A stretch of DNA of 47,806 nt. Source: an uncultured OM182 clade bacterium (GTDB lineage: Bacteria; Pseudomonadota; Gammaproteobacteria; Pseudomonadales; Azotimanducaceae). Every line of letters begins with the position of its first letter. The first letter of the stretch is position 1. A model generated the notes under the pieces. The model worked only from the letters and a program-made list of their open reading frames with translations. It did no database searches and had not been told where the DNA came from. Where the stretch lies: assembly GCA_902567095.1 (NCBI GenBank), contig CACFLG010000009.1:1-47806 (forward strand), written 5' to 3'. Below, piece by piece: positions 1-8,224 of the stretch. Made by a program: the position numbers and the translations under genes.

Positions 1-121
1 TCTCTCCGCGGTGATCCCCATCAGCAAGCTTTATATTCTCGCTAATAATAAAAGGGCCTGCTCCGAACTGAAGGAACATTTTTTTACAAGCGGTTCGAAT
101 ATCTGAAATTTCGAGATTCAT
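1..121 (-). CDS. Unidentified protein, N-terminal 40 residues (cut by window edge)
   Basis: An open frame runs off the left edge on the minus strand from an ATG at 119-121. It begins MNLEISDIRTACKKMFLQFG and continues through a Gly/Ala/Pro stretch to the sequence LADGDHRGE at the edge. A GGGA-type purine tract lies about 14 bases upstream of the ATG, and a stop-free frame of this composition with its own start looks like a genuine N-terminus. I do not recognise the family. The gene diverges from the LLM oxidoreductase at 249, so the 127 bases between them should hold both promoters. Confidence 0.4.
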   Translation of the reverse strand, partial: MNLEISDIRTACKKMFLQFGAGPFIISENIKLADGDHRGE

Positions 122-248
122 CCTATTTATTATTTCCCGTTGCTGAGATATTTAAGATCTTAGCAAACTTATTTCGCCTCGATGCTATACTTTCTCACAC
201 GAGAAAAAACAGGAAGGCGAATAGAGCTACTCTGATAGGGAGAATATT

Positions 249-1151
249 ATGGAGAGGATGCCTGCGATAAGCTTGGCAGCGGTACCTGGCAGGCGATCGG
301 CAACTTTAGATTTGGCTGTAGAAATTGAAAAAAAGGGGTTCACTGGGATCTACTGTCCTAGTCTCGGTGACTCGATGGCTTTGAGTCAAGCCATTGCTTT
401 GGTAACAAAAGAAATTTTATTTGGAACGAGCATAATGCCAATCTACTTTCGACAAGTATTCGACCATGCCAGTTCTGCCTCGTTTATTCATGAAACCTCG
501 AAGGGGCGATTTCGTTTCGGTATCGGCGTAAGCCATGGCCCTGCGCTCAAAGCCAAGGGTCTCGAGGGAGGAAAGCCGCTTTCAGACATTCGAAGTTTTG
601 TTTCGGAGCTTAAGGAAGTACCGCGAGTCGGTGAGTTGCCACCCATTATTCTAGCTGCAATGAGAAAAAAGATGATTGCGTTGGCTGGGGAGATCGGAAA
701 TGGAATGGTTTTCGCGAATGCAGCAAGATCGCACATGCAAGAGTCTCTTGATGTTTTGTCTGCTTCTACCAAAAAAGATGCCAATTTTTTTATTGGGAAT
801 ATGATACCGACTTGCATATCTGAGGATGTTGAGGCTGCGAAAGCTGTCAACCGAAAAACCTTAACTTCATACGCTATGCTGCCGAATTATCGTAATTATT
901 GGAAAGAAGCGGGCTATGTCGAGGAAATGGAGGCAATAGAAAAAGCCATCCTAGCAAAGGAATTCGATAGGATCCCCCATTTTTTAACGGATACTTGGTT
1001 ACACGATACAACGCTTTTTGGGAACCCAACTTCGGTTAGAGATGGGTTGGAGGCCTGGTTCGACTCTGGAATCAAGACACCCATTCTTGTTCCGTCTTCG
1101 GTCAGAGGAGGTCAGATGTTAGCTTTTGAGGATCTATTTTCTATTTATTAG
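249..1151 (+). CDS. LLM-class (luciferase-like) flavin/F420-dependent oxidoreductase
   Basis: A 300-residue protein of the bacterial luciferase-like TIM-barrel family, which uses FMN or F420. The family signature GRFRFGIGVSHGP lies at residues 86-98, after the usual first strand and the segment describing coenzyme contact (ISLAAVPGR at 7-15). The ATG at 249 is preceded by AGGGAG at 7-12 bases, a good ribosome binding site. It is shorter than the roughly 330-345 residues of the other members in this window, with a reduced insertion region in the middle. A possible -10 (TATACT, 186-191) lies upstream. F420 rather than FMN as cofactor is an inference from the complete F420 gene set 5 kb downstream. 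Substrate unknown. Confidence 0.85.
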   Translation: MERMPAISLAAVPGRRSATLDLAVEIEKKGFTGIYCPSLGDSMALSQAIALVTKEILFGTSIMPIYFRQVFDHASSASFIHETSKGRFRFGIGVSHGPALKAKGLEGGKPLSDIRSFVSELKEVPRVGELPPIILAAMRKKMIALAGEIGNGMVFANAARSHMQESLDVLSASTKKDANFFIGNMIPTCISEDVEAAKAVNRKTLTSYAMLPNYRNYWKEAGYVEEMEAIEKAILAKEFDRIPHFLTDTWLHDTTLFGNPTSVRDGLEAWFDSGIKTPILVPSSVRGGQMLAFEDLFSIY

Positions 1152-1199
1152 AAATATTTTCAAAAACAACTTTTATTAGATTACGAGGAAATATCTTGC

Positions 1200-2558
1200 A
1201 TGAGATTAAATGATCCGGCCCAACCTATCTGGACATCAAGGTTTTTCTTCCTGATGGCCTCTATAGGGTTTGCTGTAGGTTTGGGAAATATTTGGAGATT
1301 TCCTTACGTAGCCGGTGAGAGTGGAGGAGGAGCATTTGTTCTTTTATATTTGCTTTTTGCCTTCAGTATCGGAATTCCTATCGTTATTGCGGAATTACTA
1401 ATTGGCAAAAGAGGACGTGCTGGTTCGGTTGGATCGATGCGCGCATTGGTTAAGGAAGAGAGTCTTTCTCCCCTTTGGATCGCAATAGGTTACTTAAATC
1501 AAGTTGCTGCTCTTTTGATACAAGTTACCTATGCTGTCATTGCGGGATGGGTCTTGTTTTATTTCTCCAGAGCTCTGACTGAAGGCTTTGTGCAAATTAC
1601 CCCTCCACTTGCAGCTGCAGAGTATGAGGCCATTACAAAAAACTTCTTGGCTTCACTCTTTTGGACAAGTTCGAGCATCTTTATTTGTGGTTTGATCCTT
1701 TACTTCGGACTCAAAAGCGGCATCGAGAGAGCCGTTGGATTTATGATGCCTACTCTATTTTTTGTTATGTTACTCTTAATCGCGTTCAATATATTCGCTG
1801 GGGGGTTTAAAGACGCGCTGGTTTGGCTCTTTGAGCCTGATTTCAGTAAAATAACCTCGCAGGTTTGCCTAGCAGCGCTGGCTCAAGCTTTTTTTTCTAT
1901 CGGCGTTGCTATGGCGGTAATGACGACGTACGGCTCTTTCCTCCCGGAAGAAACTAACATATTTTCTTCCGCCTTCATTATCGTTTTTGCAGATACTCTT
2001 GTCGCTATTTTAGCTGGCCTGGTTATTTTCCCGGTAGTTTTCTCAGGCAACCTAGACCCAGATGCTGGCCCAGGGCTGATTTTTCAGGTGCTCCCTGTCG
2101 CGTTTTCTGGCATGCCCGGCGGGTATTTTTTTGGGGTGTTCTTTTTTCTCTTGTTGTCGGTAGCGGCAATAACATCCATGCTTGGATTGCTAGAGTCTTT
2201 GGTTCGCTGGGTAGAAATCGAATTTAGTTTCTCTAGGAAAAAGGCAACCACTTGCGTAATTTTTTTTAACATTATCTTAAGCAGTCTAAGTGTGGGTGCG
2301 TATAGCGGGATCGTAAATTGGGGCAATTTTTATTCCTCTTTCAATGATCGGATAGACTATATTTCCAACCAGGTGTTACTGCCTCTCGGCGGTATGCTTA
2401 TCGCTGTATTTGTAGGGTGGTTTATTAATTTAAAGGTGATCCAGAAGGATTATGCCGTCGTTGACAATCGAATATTTACGATCTGGAAGTTTTTCTTGCG
2501 CTGGCCAGTTCCGATCGCTGTGTTCATAATTCTTCTTACAGGTGTATTACCGATCTAG
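1200..2558 (+). CDS. Sodium-dependent transporter, NSS/SNF family (LeuT-like)
   Basis: A 452-residue integral membrane protein of the neurotransmitter:sodium symporter family. The diagnostic first helix GLGNIWRFPY is at residues 27-36, followed by the SGGGAF segment of TM1-TM2, and about eleven hydrophobic helices can be traced to the C-terminus, as in bacterial members such as LeuT, MhsT and TnaT. Such proteins import amino acids or similar small solutes with Na+. The substrate cannot be read from the sequence. The gene begins 48 bases after the LLM gene in the same direction, so co-transcription is possible. Sodium coupling fits a marine habitat. It is convergent with the acyl-CoA synthetase at 2617. 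Confidence 0.92.
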   Translation: MRLNDPAQPIWTSRFFFLMASIGFAVGLGNIWRFPYVAGESGGGAFVLLYLLFAFSIGIPIVIAELLIGKRGRAGSVGSMRALVKEESLSPLWIAIGYLNQVAALLIQVTYAVIAGWVLFYFSRALTEGFVQITPPLAAAEYEAITKNFLASLFWTSSSIFICGLILYFGLKSGIERAVGFMMPTLFFVMLLLIAFNIFAGGFKDALVWLFEPDFSKITSQVCLAALAQAFFSIGVAMAVMTTYGSFLPEETNIFSSAFIIVFADTLVAILAGLVIFPVVFSGNLDPDAGPGLIFQVLPVAFSGMPGGYFFGVFFFLLLSVAAITSMLGLLESLVRWVEIEFSFSRKKATTCVIFFNIILSSLSVGAYSGIVNWGNFYSSFNDRIDYISNQVLLPLGGMLIAVFVGWFINLKVIQKDYAVVDNRIFTIWKFFLRWPVPIAVFIILLTGVLPI

Positions 2559-2616
2559 AGCTAATGGATAATTATGTTAGCCTTTCTCATTAGGGTCAGA
2601 AACCCACTTTGTGTTG

Positions 2617-4425
2617 TTAAAACCCAGCTTTCCCTTCCATTATCATCGAATAGAAATCGGAATCTAATCTTGAGTATTCATGTTGGCCAGGTTTTTTGAC
2701 AATAACGGTTTCCGAAATTTCATAGATATTGAATGCTTCCTGCTTCAGCTTGTTTTTCTGCATTTTATGGGTAGATGTTGTCGGTAGGTCCTTTAAGATT
2801 CTCACAAAAACGGGTCTGGCGTAAATGGGGAGATTTTCATTCGCATTAGCAAACAACTTCGATAAAACAATATCAGATTCGACCAGACCCTTTTTGAGAA
2901 CCACGGCAGCCATTCCGGCTTTGCCCTCTGTCCCGGGAATTTCCACCCCATAGACGTTTGTAAATTCTATCTCTGGCGTCCGGTTTATAATCTCTCCTAC
3001 TTCGTTGGTTGATACGTTTTCTCCCTTCCAGCGAAACGTATCTCCAATTCTATCTATAAATTGGAAGTGCGGTTGGAAATAACCAAATCCTACGTTGACT
3101 GTCTTCATGAGATCACCTGAATTGAAGTAACTATCACCCTTTTTAAAAACGTCACGTATTATCTTTTTTTCTGTGGCCTCTGCGTTGGTGTAGCCCTCAA
3201 ATTGCGATTTTTCTGTTACCTCGATTACCAAAAGACCAGCGCTACCCTCAGGCATCTCCTCACAGAACCCATCGTCCCCCCTTATTATTTGATCTTCTTC
3301 GACATCATACGAGATAATTTTTGACGGGGCCGTGGGAAGTCCGACGGTGCAGTCCTTATTAAAGACATTTGCAAATCCTCCATTACCCTCGCTTGCGCCA
3401 TAGAATTCTCCAACTCGATCAATGTTAAAGCGCTCTTTAAATTCAGCCCATATGTCTGGTCTTAGCCCGTTTCCAACGACTGATTTAATACCATTATCTT
3501 TGTCCATGCTTGTTGGTTCCGTGGCCATCAGATACCTAATAAACTCTCCGATATAGACAAAACACGTGCTATTGGTCTTTCTAATATCACCCCAAAACTG
3601 ACTCACTGATAGTTTTCTCTTCAGAACCGAGGATGCCCCTACCGTCACTGCAGCTCCGAGACCGATCATTAAACCTGTCCCGTGATACAGCGGCAAGCAA
3701 TTGTACATTCTGTCTTTTTCCTTAATCCTCAGGAGGTATTTTGCGGACATTCCAGCGGCAAGCAAAAACCTTCGGTGCGATACGTTGGCTGCTTTCGGTA
3801 GACCAGTGGTTCCGGAAGTGAAGATATAAAATGCCGTAGATCCGATAGTAACACCTGAGGAATTTACTGGCTCCACTGTGTCCTCTTTTTGTTTTTTGCT
3901 CTCTGAAAGAAAAGCCCAATTCGGGCAATCCATCGTCTTTTTATCTGGCACGAATATGAAATCGTTGGGCGACTCTAGCGACAAATTCGCTTTTATTTCG
4001 TCGACTGAATCTAAAAGTTCCTCACCAAAGATTATTTTTTTTGACTCAACTACATTTATGCAGTGAACTAACGATTGTTTTGTGAGATTTGTATTAATTA
4101 GTGCTGAGATTGCTCCTAGTTTATTCAGCGCTAGTACCTGGACAACGAATTCCGATCTGTTCTCCATTAATAGCGCAACAGTATTGCCCTTCTGGACACC
4201 TTGAGATCTGAGTATCTGGGCGACACAATTGGCTCTTTGGTTTAATCCGGCCCAAGTTTCGGTTTCCTCGTCGGAGACAAGCGCGACGTTGCTTGGGTAA
4301 GCTTCAGCGTTTTTTTCTGCCAACAATGATAAAGAACCAATGTCGTTAGCCTTTGGCATCGGGACGAGCAATTTTTCACATATAACTCTTAAATCTCCAA
4401 AAATATCAAGTAAGCGAGTAAGCAT
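2617..4425 (-). CDS. Long/very-long-chain acyl-CoA synthetase (FATP/FadD6-like)
   Basis: A 602-residue adenylate-forming enzyme that activates a carboxylic acid to its CoA thioester through an acyl-AMP. The ATP/AMP motif FTSGTTGLPKA is at residues 202-212, EFYGASEGN of the acyl-adenylate site at 340-348, and the hinge region DRIGDTFRWKGENVSTNEV near 462-480. The wording FYGASEGN and FRWKGENV is typical of the FATP/SLC27 branch (also FadD6 of mycobacteria) rather than of classical FadD. These enzymes handle long or very long chain acids and bile- or steroid-type acids. The ATG at 4425 is the first in frame. Its promoter region shares a motif with the acyl-CoA synthetase at 41359 (see 4454-4476). 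Confidence 0.9.
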   Translation of the reverse strand: MLTRLLDIFGDLRVICEKLLVPMPKANDIGSLSLLAEKNAEAYPSNVALVSDEETETWAGLNQRANCVAQILRSQGVQKGNTVALLMENRSEFVVQVLALNKLGAISALINTNLTKQSLVHCINVVESKKIIFGEELLDSVDEIKANLSLESPNDFIFVPDKKTMDCPNWAFLSESKKQKEDTVEPVNSSGVTIGSTAFYIFTSGTTGLPKAANVSHRRFLLAAGMSAKYLLRIKEKDRMYNCLPLYHGTGLMIGLGAAVTVGASSVLKRKLSVSQFWGDIRKTNSTCFVYIGEFIRYLMATEPTSMDKDNGIKSVVGNGLRPDIWAEFKERFNIDRVGEFYGASEGNGGFANVFNKDCTVGLPTAPSKIISYDVEEDQIIRGDDGFCEEMPEGSAGLLVIEVTEKSQFEGYTNAEATEKKIIRDVFKKGDSYFNSGDLMKTVNVGFGYFQPHFQFIDRIGDTFRWKGENVSTNEVGEIINRTPEIEFTNVYGVEIPGTEGKAGMAAVVLKKGLVESDIVLSKLFANANENLPIYARPVFVRILKDLPTTSTHKMQKNKLKQEAFNIYEISETVIVKKPGQHEYSRLDSDFYSMIMEGKAGF

Positions 4426-4453
4426 TTTCTTCTCTGTTTTGTTTCATTAATCA

Positions 4454-4476
4454 TATCTTTATAGATAAAAAGTTCA
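4454..4476 (-). promoter_or_regulatory. Candidate operator, copy 1, upstream of the FATP-like synthetase
   Basis: TATCT-N4-AGATA forms an inverted repeat at 4454-4467 and runs into AAAAGTTCA. The 14 bases AGATAAAAAGTTCA (4463-4476) are identical to 43051-43064, upstream of another acyl-CoA synthetase gene, where the inverted repeat is TATCT-N5-AGATA. This copy starts 29 bases before the start codon. It does not resemble FadR or PsrA sites as I know them. A shared regulator is inferred. Confidence 0.45.
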
Positions 4477-4832
4477 CAATGAATAAATAAAATTTATACG
4501 AACGCTTTTGTGCGTTTATGGCATCTGAGGAATTTGAGATTTGCCGGTGGGTCTCAGAAATAATTAGGGTAATGTTTCTTTTTTTTTTTTTAAAAGAGCC
4601 GAAAGGTTCTGATATCAAGGGTTTAAGGGAATTATCTGGCCAAGTTATTCACATATTGAGGGGTCAGTTCAAAAAAGACGCTAGTTTCCGTAACTAATAT
4701 TTGGACTTGTACGTTAAAGATCATAAGTTATTGGTTTTTATGAAAAAAAAAGATATGGTTAAATTTTAACCAATTTTTTAAAAGTAGTAATTACGCGTGT
4801 TTAGCATAAATACGGCCTACTTATCACCAAAG

Positions 4833-4855
4833 TTATCCACAGATATTGTGGACAA
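4833..4855. promoter_or_regulatory. Paired inverted DnaA boxes
   Basis: TTATCCACA (4833-4841, plus strand) is the high-affinity DnaA box of E. coli oriC (R1/R4). TGTGGACAA (4847-4855) is the complement of TTGTCCACA. They are separated by GATAT. An AT-rich tract suitable for unwinding lies about 40-100 bases to the left, and a third box TTATTCACA is at 4645-4653. Binding by DnaA is inferred from the consensus only. Confidence 0.45.
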
Positions 4856-5064
4856 GTGTCCAAGCTAATTCTAGGCACAAGACGCACCATCTTGAGGCGA
4901 AATAATGATGTTCTCATTAGTCCCTGTGAAATCAGTAAGATGTAAATATTTAGAGGCCTCAAAACGTTTGCTTCAAGAAATAAGATGGAAATATTCAAAT
5001 AAGATCTTAACCTTGCTCCGGTCTTGCCGACCCTAAATTCCAAGCTGATCATGCTAAACTTTTT

Positions 5065-5694
5065 ATGAACGTCCCAAATTGTGAGATTTCAGGTTTGATT
5101 GAATTTTTAGTGAGAGCGCGGGCGGCGCCAGTCAATCCATCCCATTTTAAAGGCTTAATCGGGAAGGGGTATGGTTTGGAATATTTAGCAGATATTGTTC
5201 GAAATGCCCTATTTGTGAGTAAAGGGCATCGAGAAAATGTTGCTGTTTCTTTGGTGCTTGAGCGCAGCAAAGATTTCTCGCGTGTTATCAGGTTTTCTGG
5301 TGCTTCGTTGGGATCGTTTAAAGATTTGCACGAAACAGCTATCCTTAATCGAATTTTTGATGCGCTTTGTGCGGCGGAGAAATTGAAGAAAAATGAAGAA
5401 TTAAAAGAAAACGAAGGTGTCTTTGTTTCTGCACAAAGCTTTGAGGCTTATTTCTCTTCAAAAATACAAACTCAAACCCCATATCTGCTGGACAAAAAAG
5501 GACAAGATATTCGTCTTGTTACTTTCGAACCCGAACCTCTATTCTTGTTAACGGACCACACTCCGATGCCGAGAAATTCCAAAAAGTCATTGCTTAAGTC
5601 AGGTATCTCAGCGGTTTCGGTTGGCCCCACTATTCTCCACAGTTCTCAATGTATTGCCGTTGTGCTGAACGAACTTGATCGTAAATCCATCTAA
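5065..5694 (+). CDS. TrmY-family (COG1901/DUF358) SPOUT RNA methyltransferase-like protein
   Basis: A 209-residue protein resembling archaeal TrmY, which makes N1-methylpseudouridine at tRNA position 54, and its bacterial homologues in Vibrio-type gammaproteobacteria. Landmarks in order are FLVRARAAP (14-22), LEYLADIVRNALFVSKGHRENV (38-59), the cofactor-site segment FLLTDHTPMP (160-169), and the C-terminal knot segment SVGPTILHSSQCIAVVLNEL with a conserved Cys at 196. The function of bacterial members is not settled, since bacterial position 54 is normally ribothymidine. The ATG at 5065 has no clear ribosome binding site; a TTG at 5095 would start the protein just before IEFLVRARAAP, as in the homologues I recall. 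It is the first gene of the rightward F420 run, ending 100 bases before the next start. Confidence 0.8.
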   Translation: MNVPNCEISGLIEFLVRARAAPVNPSHFKGLIGKGYGLEYLADIVRNALFVSKGHRENVAVSLVLERSKDFSRVIRFSGASLGSFKDLHETAILNRIFDALCAAEKLKKNEELKENEGVFVSAQSFEAYFSSKIQTQTPYLLDKKGQDIRLVTFEPEPLFLLTDHTPMPRNSKKSLLKSGISAVSVGPTILHSSQCIAVVLNELDRKSI

Positions 5695-5794
5695 TAAGAA
5701 CAAATGGTTTGTCTGAGTTTGCTCCTGACCTTTCCCATTGTTTGATTTAGTTGATTGGTTGATAATCTATCCTCAGTTTTTTGAGGTAATGAAG

Positions 5795-6463
5795 ATGTCT
5801 GAAAAAGTGGAATCAATAGCAATTTTAGGTGGCACGGGAGACTTGGGGAGCGGTCTAGCTCGTCAGTGGTCACGCGCTGGATATAAAATCCTTATCGGTT
5901 CTAGGACCCTTGAAAAAGGTGAAGCTGCAGCAAAAGCACTTCTAAAGGAGTTTCCTGATTTAAATGTTACAGGGCATGAAAATCTTGATGCTTGTACTTC
6001 GGCAGATTTGGTTGTTCTGACAGTACCTTTTGCTCACCAGATATCCACTTTGGAGTCTATCAGGGCTGGTCTGGCGGGAAAGATATTGATAGACGTTACT
6101 GTTCCACTCATGCCCCCAAAAGTGGGAACCGTCCAATTACCTGAAACGGGTTCAGCCGCCGTTCAGGCGCAAAATTACTTGGGTGATGAAGTCCAAGTTG
6201 TGTCTGCTTTTCAGAACGTCGGAGCAGTTCATCTACAGGGCGATCACGGAATACACTGTGACGTTTTAGTGACTGGAAATAAGCGGGCGGCGAGAGATCA
6301 GGTGATCGAGCTTGTTGAGGCAGTCGGGTTAAAAGGGTGGCATGCGGGACCACTGGCCAATGCAGCGGCGGCCGAGGCCTTAACGTCGGTCTTGATTACG
6401 ATAAATAGGCATCACGGGATTGACGGGAGTGGGATAGTTATAACGGGCGAAGAAAAAAAATAA
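5795..6463 (+). CDS. npdG: F420:NADPH oxidoreductase (F420H2-dependent NADP reductase family)
   Basis: A 222-residue Rossmann protein with the dinucleotide motif GGTGDLGSG at residues 12-20 and IGSRT shortly after, followed by a C-terminal helical part (GWHAGPLANAAAAEALTSVL) typical of the Fno/NpdG family. It passes hydride between NADPH and cofactor F420. In bacteria that have no F420-reducing dehydrogenase it is expected to produce F420H2 from NADPH. The ATG at 5795 is chosen because GAGG lies 8 bases before it; the in-frame ATG at 5789 is only 2 bases from that site, and a longer frame from 5738 adds unconserved residues. Its TAA overlaps the ATG of cofE (TAATG), which suggests translational coupling. 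Confidence 0.85.
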   Translation: MSEKVESIAILGGTGDLGSGLARQWSRAGYKILIGSRTLEKGEAAAKALLKEFPDLNVTGHENLDACTSADLVVLTVPFAHQISTLESIRAGLAGKILIDVTVPLMPPKVGTVQLPETGSAAVQAQNYLGDEVQVVSAFQNVGAVHLQGDHGIHCDVLVTGNKRAARDQVIELVEAVGLKGWHAGPLANAAAAEALTSVLITINRHHGIDGSGIVITGEEKK

Positions 6464-7242
6464 TGGATCTGTCTTTTTACGGTTTAGCTGGTTTTCCAAT
6501 GGTCGAACCTGGTGATGACCTAGCGCAATTTATTATTGATGCGATCAGAGATAATAAGCGCCAGTTACAAGACAGAGATGTAATCGTCATTGCCCAGAAG
6601 GTTGTTTCGAAAGCGGAGAATAGATACTTAGATCTGCGGACTATAGAACCTTCCGAAAGAGCGATAGAGCTATCAAAAAAAGTTCAGAAGGATCCGAGGA
6701 AGGTACAAGCAATTTTAAATGAATCCAATGAAGTGGTAAGGGCTGTTCCTGGCGTGCTCATTGTAGAACAAAAGAATGGTTTTGTTCAGGCGAACGCGGG
6801 GATAGATCAATCAAACATTGATGTCCCAGGTATTGATCCGGAAGAGATTTGTTTACTGTTGCCAGAGAACTCTGACGAGAGCGCAGCTAAAATTAGGGAG
6901 AAGATTAGAGGAGCTTCGGGACGAGAAATCGGTGTCATAATTAATGATTCACTTGGCAGACCATGGCGAGTTGGCACCTTAGGCCTGGCTATAGGTGTTT
7001 CTGGTTTCACAGCCCTAGAAGATTACATCGGCGGACAAGATATTTACGGCCGTGAGCTGCAGGTTACTCAGGTAGGCGCTGCAGATGAGCTCGCTGCAGG
7101 TGCTTCTATAGTAATGGGCCAAACGACCGAAAAAACGCCAGTAGTGTTAGTTCGGGGATACCACCCCAAGGAGCCTATGGACGATGGATTGAAAGGCGTA
7201 GGTCCATTGATTCGTCCGAAGGAATTCGACCTGTTCAGGTAG
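6463..7242 (+). CDS. cofE: Coenzyme F420-0:L-glutamate ligase
   Basis: A 259-residue single-domain CofE. It adds L-glutamate residues to the lactyl (or equivalent) group of F420-0 using GTP. Family landmarks include the N-terminal DVIVIAQKVVSKAENR (39-54), the central NDSLGRPWRVGTLGLAIG, the GGQDIYGREL segment and the C-terminal LVRGYHP. It lacks the C-terminal nitroreductase-like domain found in actinobacterial FbiB, so its length matches the archaeal CofE form. It overlaps the preceding reductase by one base and is followed by cofD after 7 bases. Confidence 0.95.
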   Translation: MDLSFYGLAGFPMVEPGDDLAQFIIDAIRDNKRQLQDRDVIVIAQKVVSKAENRYLDLRTIEPSERAIELSKKVQKDPRKVQAILNESNEVVRAVPGVLIVEQKNGFVQANAGIDQSNIDVPGIDPEEICLLLPENSDESAAKIREKIRGASGREIGVIINDSLGRPWRVGTLGLAIGVSGFTALEDYIGGQDIYGRELQVTQVGAADELAAGASIVMGQTTEKTPVVLVRGYHPKEPMDDGLKGVGPLIRPKEFDLFR

Positions 7243-7249
7243 GTTAGCA

Positions 7250-8224
7250 ATGAGAGAAAAAAATAAAGAGCGCGTCCTTGCGCTTTCTGGCGGAGTCGGA
7301 GGATCGAAGTTAGCCTTTGGGCTCTCCAAGATGTTGCCTCCTGATCAGCTGACGATTTTAGCGAATACTGGAGATGATTTTGAGCACTTAGGCTTTACTA
7401 TCTGCCCGGACATTGATTCTTTGCTTTATAGTCTTTCTGGGATTAACAACAGCAAGTTAGGTTGGGGCCAAAAGGGGGAGACCTGGAATTTTTTGTCAGC
7501 ACTGGAGCGTTTGGGAGGAGAGACTTGGTTTAAGCTTGGTGATCGAGATCTAGCAACTCATATTTTTCGGGCAGCAAAGCTCAAAGAAGGCTTGTCCCTT
7601 TCGGAGGTGACTATGCTGCTTGCCGATGGAATGGGCGCATCCCATCGAATTTTGCCTATGACTGACCAGCCCGTCAGGACTATGATTCACTGCGAACTGG
7701 GCTCTCTTAGCTTTCAAAATTACTTTGTAAAAGAGAGATGCGAGCCCAAAGTCAAGAACATCAAGTTCGAGGGGATCGAATCGGCTATATTAAACCCTGC
7801 CGCTCTTGATTTTATTGAGCAAGGATTGAAAGCAGTTATCATCTGCCCGTCTAACCCATTTTTATCTATCGACCCAATTCTATCGCTTGATGGTGTTGTC
7901 GATGCAATAAAAAAGCAAGGCTGCCCTGTGGTCGCCGTCTCAAACATAATCGGGGGTGCAGCTCTGAAAGGACCCGCAGCTAAATTGATGAGCGAGCTGG
8001 GCATCGCTGAGTCCGCTTTAGGGGTCGCCAAGTACTATCAGGAACGTTACCCTGGGCTATTGACCGATTTTGTTTTAGATCAAAAAGACAAACATCTTGA
8101 AAATGATATCGCCATGCTTGATTTGTCGACTTCAGTGACCCAAACGTTAATGAACTCCTCGGAGCGCAAAAAGAAGTTGGCTGCCGATATCTTGAACTTA
8201 GTTTCTAAGGCATTGTCATTTTGA
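7250..8224 (+). CDS. cofD: 2-phospho-L-lactate transferase (F420-0 or dehydro-F420-0 synthase)
   Basis: A 324-residue CofD/FbiA. It joins the activated phospho-acid (lactyl-, enolpyruvyl- or glyceryl-diphospho-guanosine) to 7,8-didemethyl-8-hydroxy-5-deazariboflavin (Fo). The glycine-rich start GGVGGSK is at residues 14-20 and the Fo/GDP-site segment NTGDDFEHLGF at 39-49, both hallmark CofD motifs. Further conserved pieces are KLGDRDLATHIFR and the late PSNPFLSIDPIL. The ATG at 7250 has an AGGTAGG ribosome binding site. The next gene, cofC, starts inside its stop codon region, a 4-base overlap. Confidence 0.95.
   Translation: MREKNKERVLALSGGVGGSKLAFGLSKMLPPDQLTILANTGDDFEHLGFTICPDIDSLLYSLSGINNSKLGWGQKGETWNFLSALERLGGETWFKLGDRDLATHIFRAAKLKEGLSLSEVTMLLADGMGASHRILPMTDQPVRTMIHCELGSLSFQNYFVKERCEPKVKNIKFEGIESAILNPAALDFIEQGLKAVIICPSNPFLSIDPILSLDGVVDAIKKQGCPVVAVSNIIGGAALKGPAAKLMSELGIAESALGVAKYYQERYPGLLTDFVLDQKDKHLENDIAMLDLSTSVTQTLMNSSERKKKLAADILNLVSKALSF

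Larger units (their letters stand above)
4426..5064. other. AT-rich 639-bp intergenic region with DnaA boxes (candidate origin-like element)
   Basis: This is the only gap above 300 bases. It separates leftward (4425) from rightward (5065) genes. It holds a 13-T run (4579-4591), an A/T-rich tract around 4735-4795 with the palindrome GGTTAAATTTTAACC (4757-4771), and three matches to the DnaA consensus TTWTNCACA: 4645-4653 (+), 4833-4841 (+) and 4847-4855 (-). The last two face each other 5 bp apart. I see no convincing gene in it. Chromosomal origin, DnaA-titrating or DnaA-regulated promoter are alternatives; neither dnaA nor gidA/mnmG is near. Confidence 0.4.

Noticed and set aside
2593-2605. 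Small hairpin GGGT-N5-ACCC between the NSS transporter and the acyl-CoA synthetase
   Set aside because: Only four pairs and no T-tract on either strand.
5019-5031. Short hairpin-like GGTC-N5-GACC before the TrmY-family gene
   Set aside because: Four pairs only; no conserved riboswitch or terminator feature around it.
4801-5052. An 83-codon minus-strand frame in the DnaA-box region
   Set aside because: No ribosome binding site before its ATG, unconvincing composition, and it lies over the DnaA boxes; treated as chance.
7720-8031. A 103-codon frame antisense to cofD
   Set aside because: Opposite a well-conserved gene, no ribosome binding site, no recognisable family.
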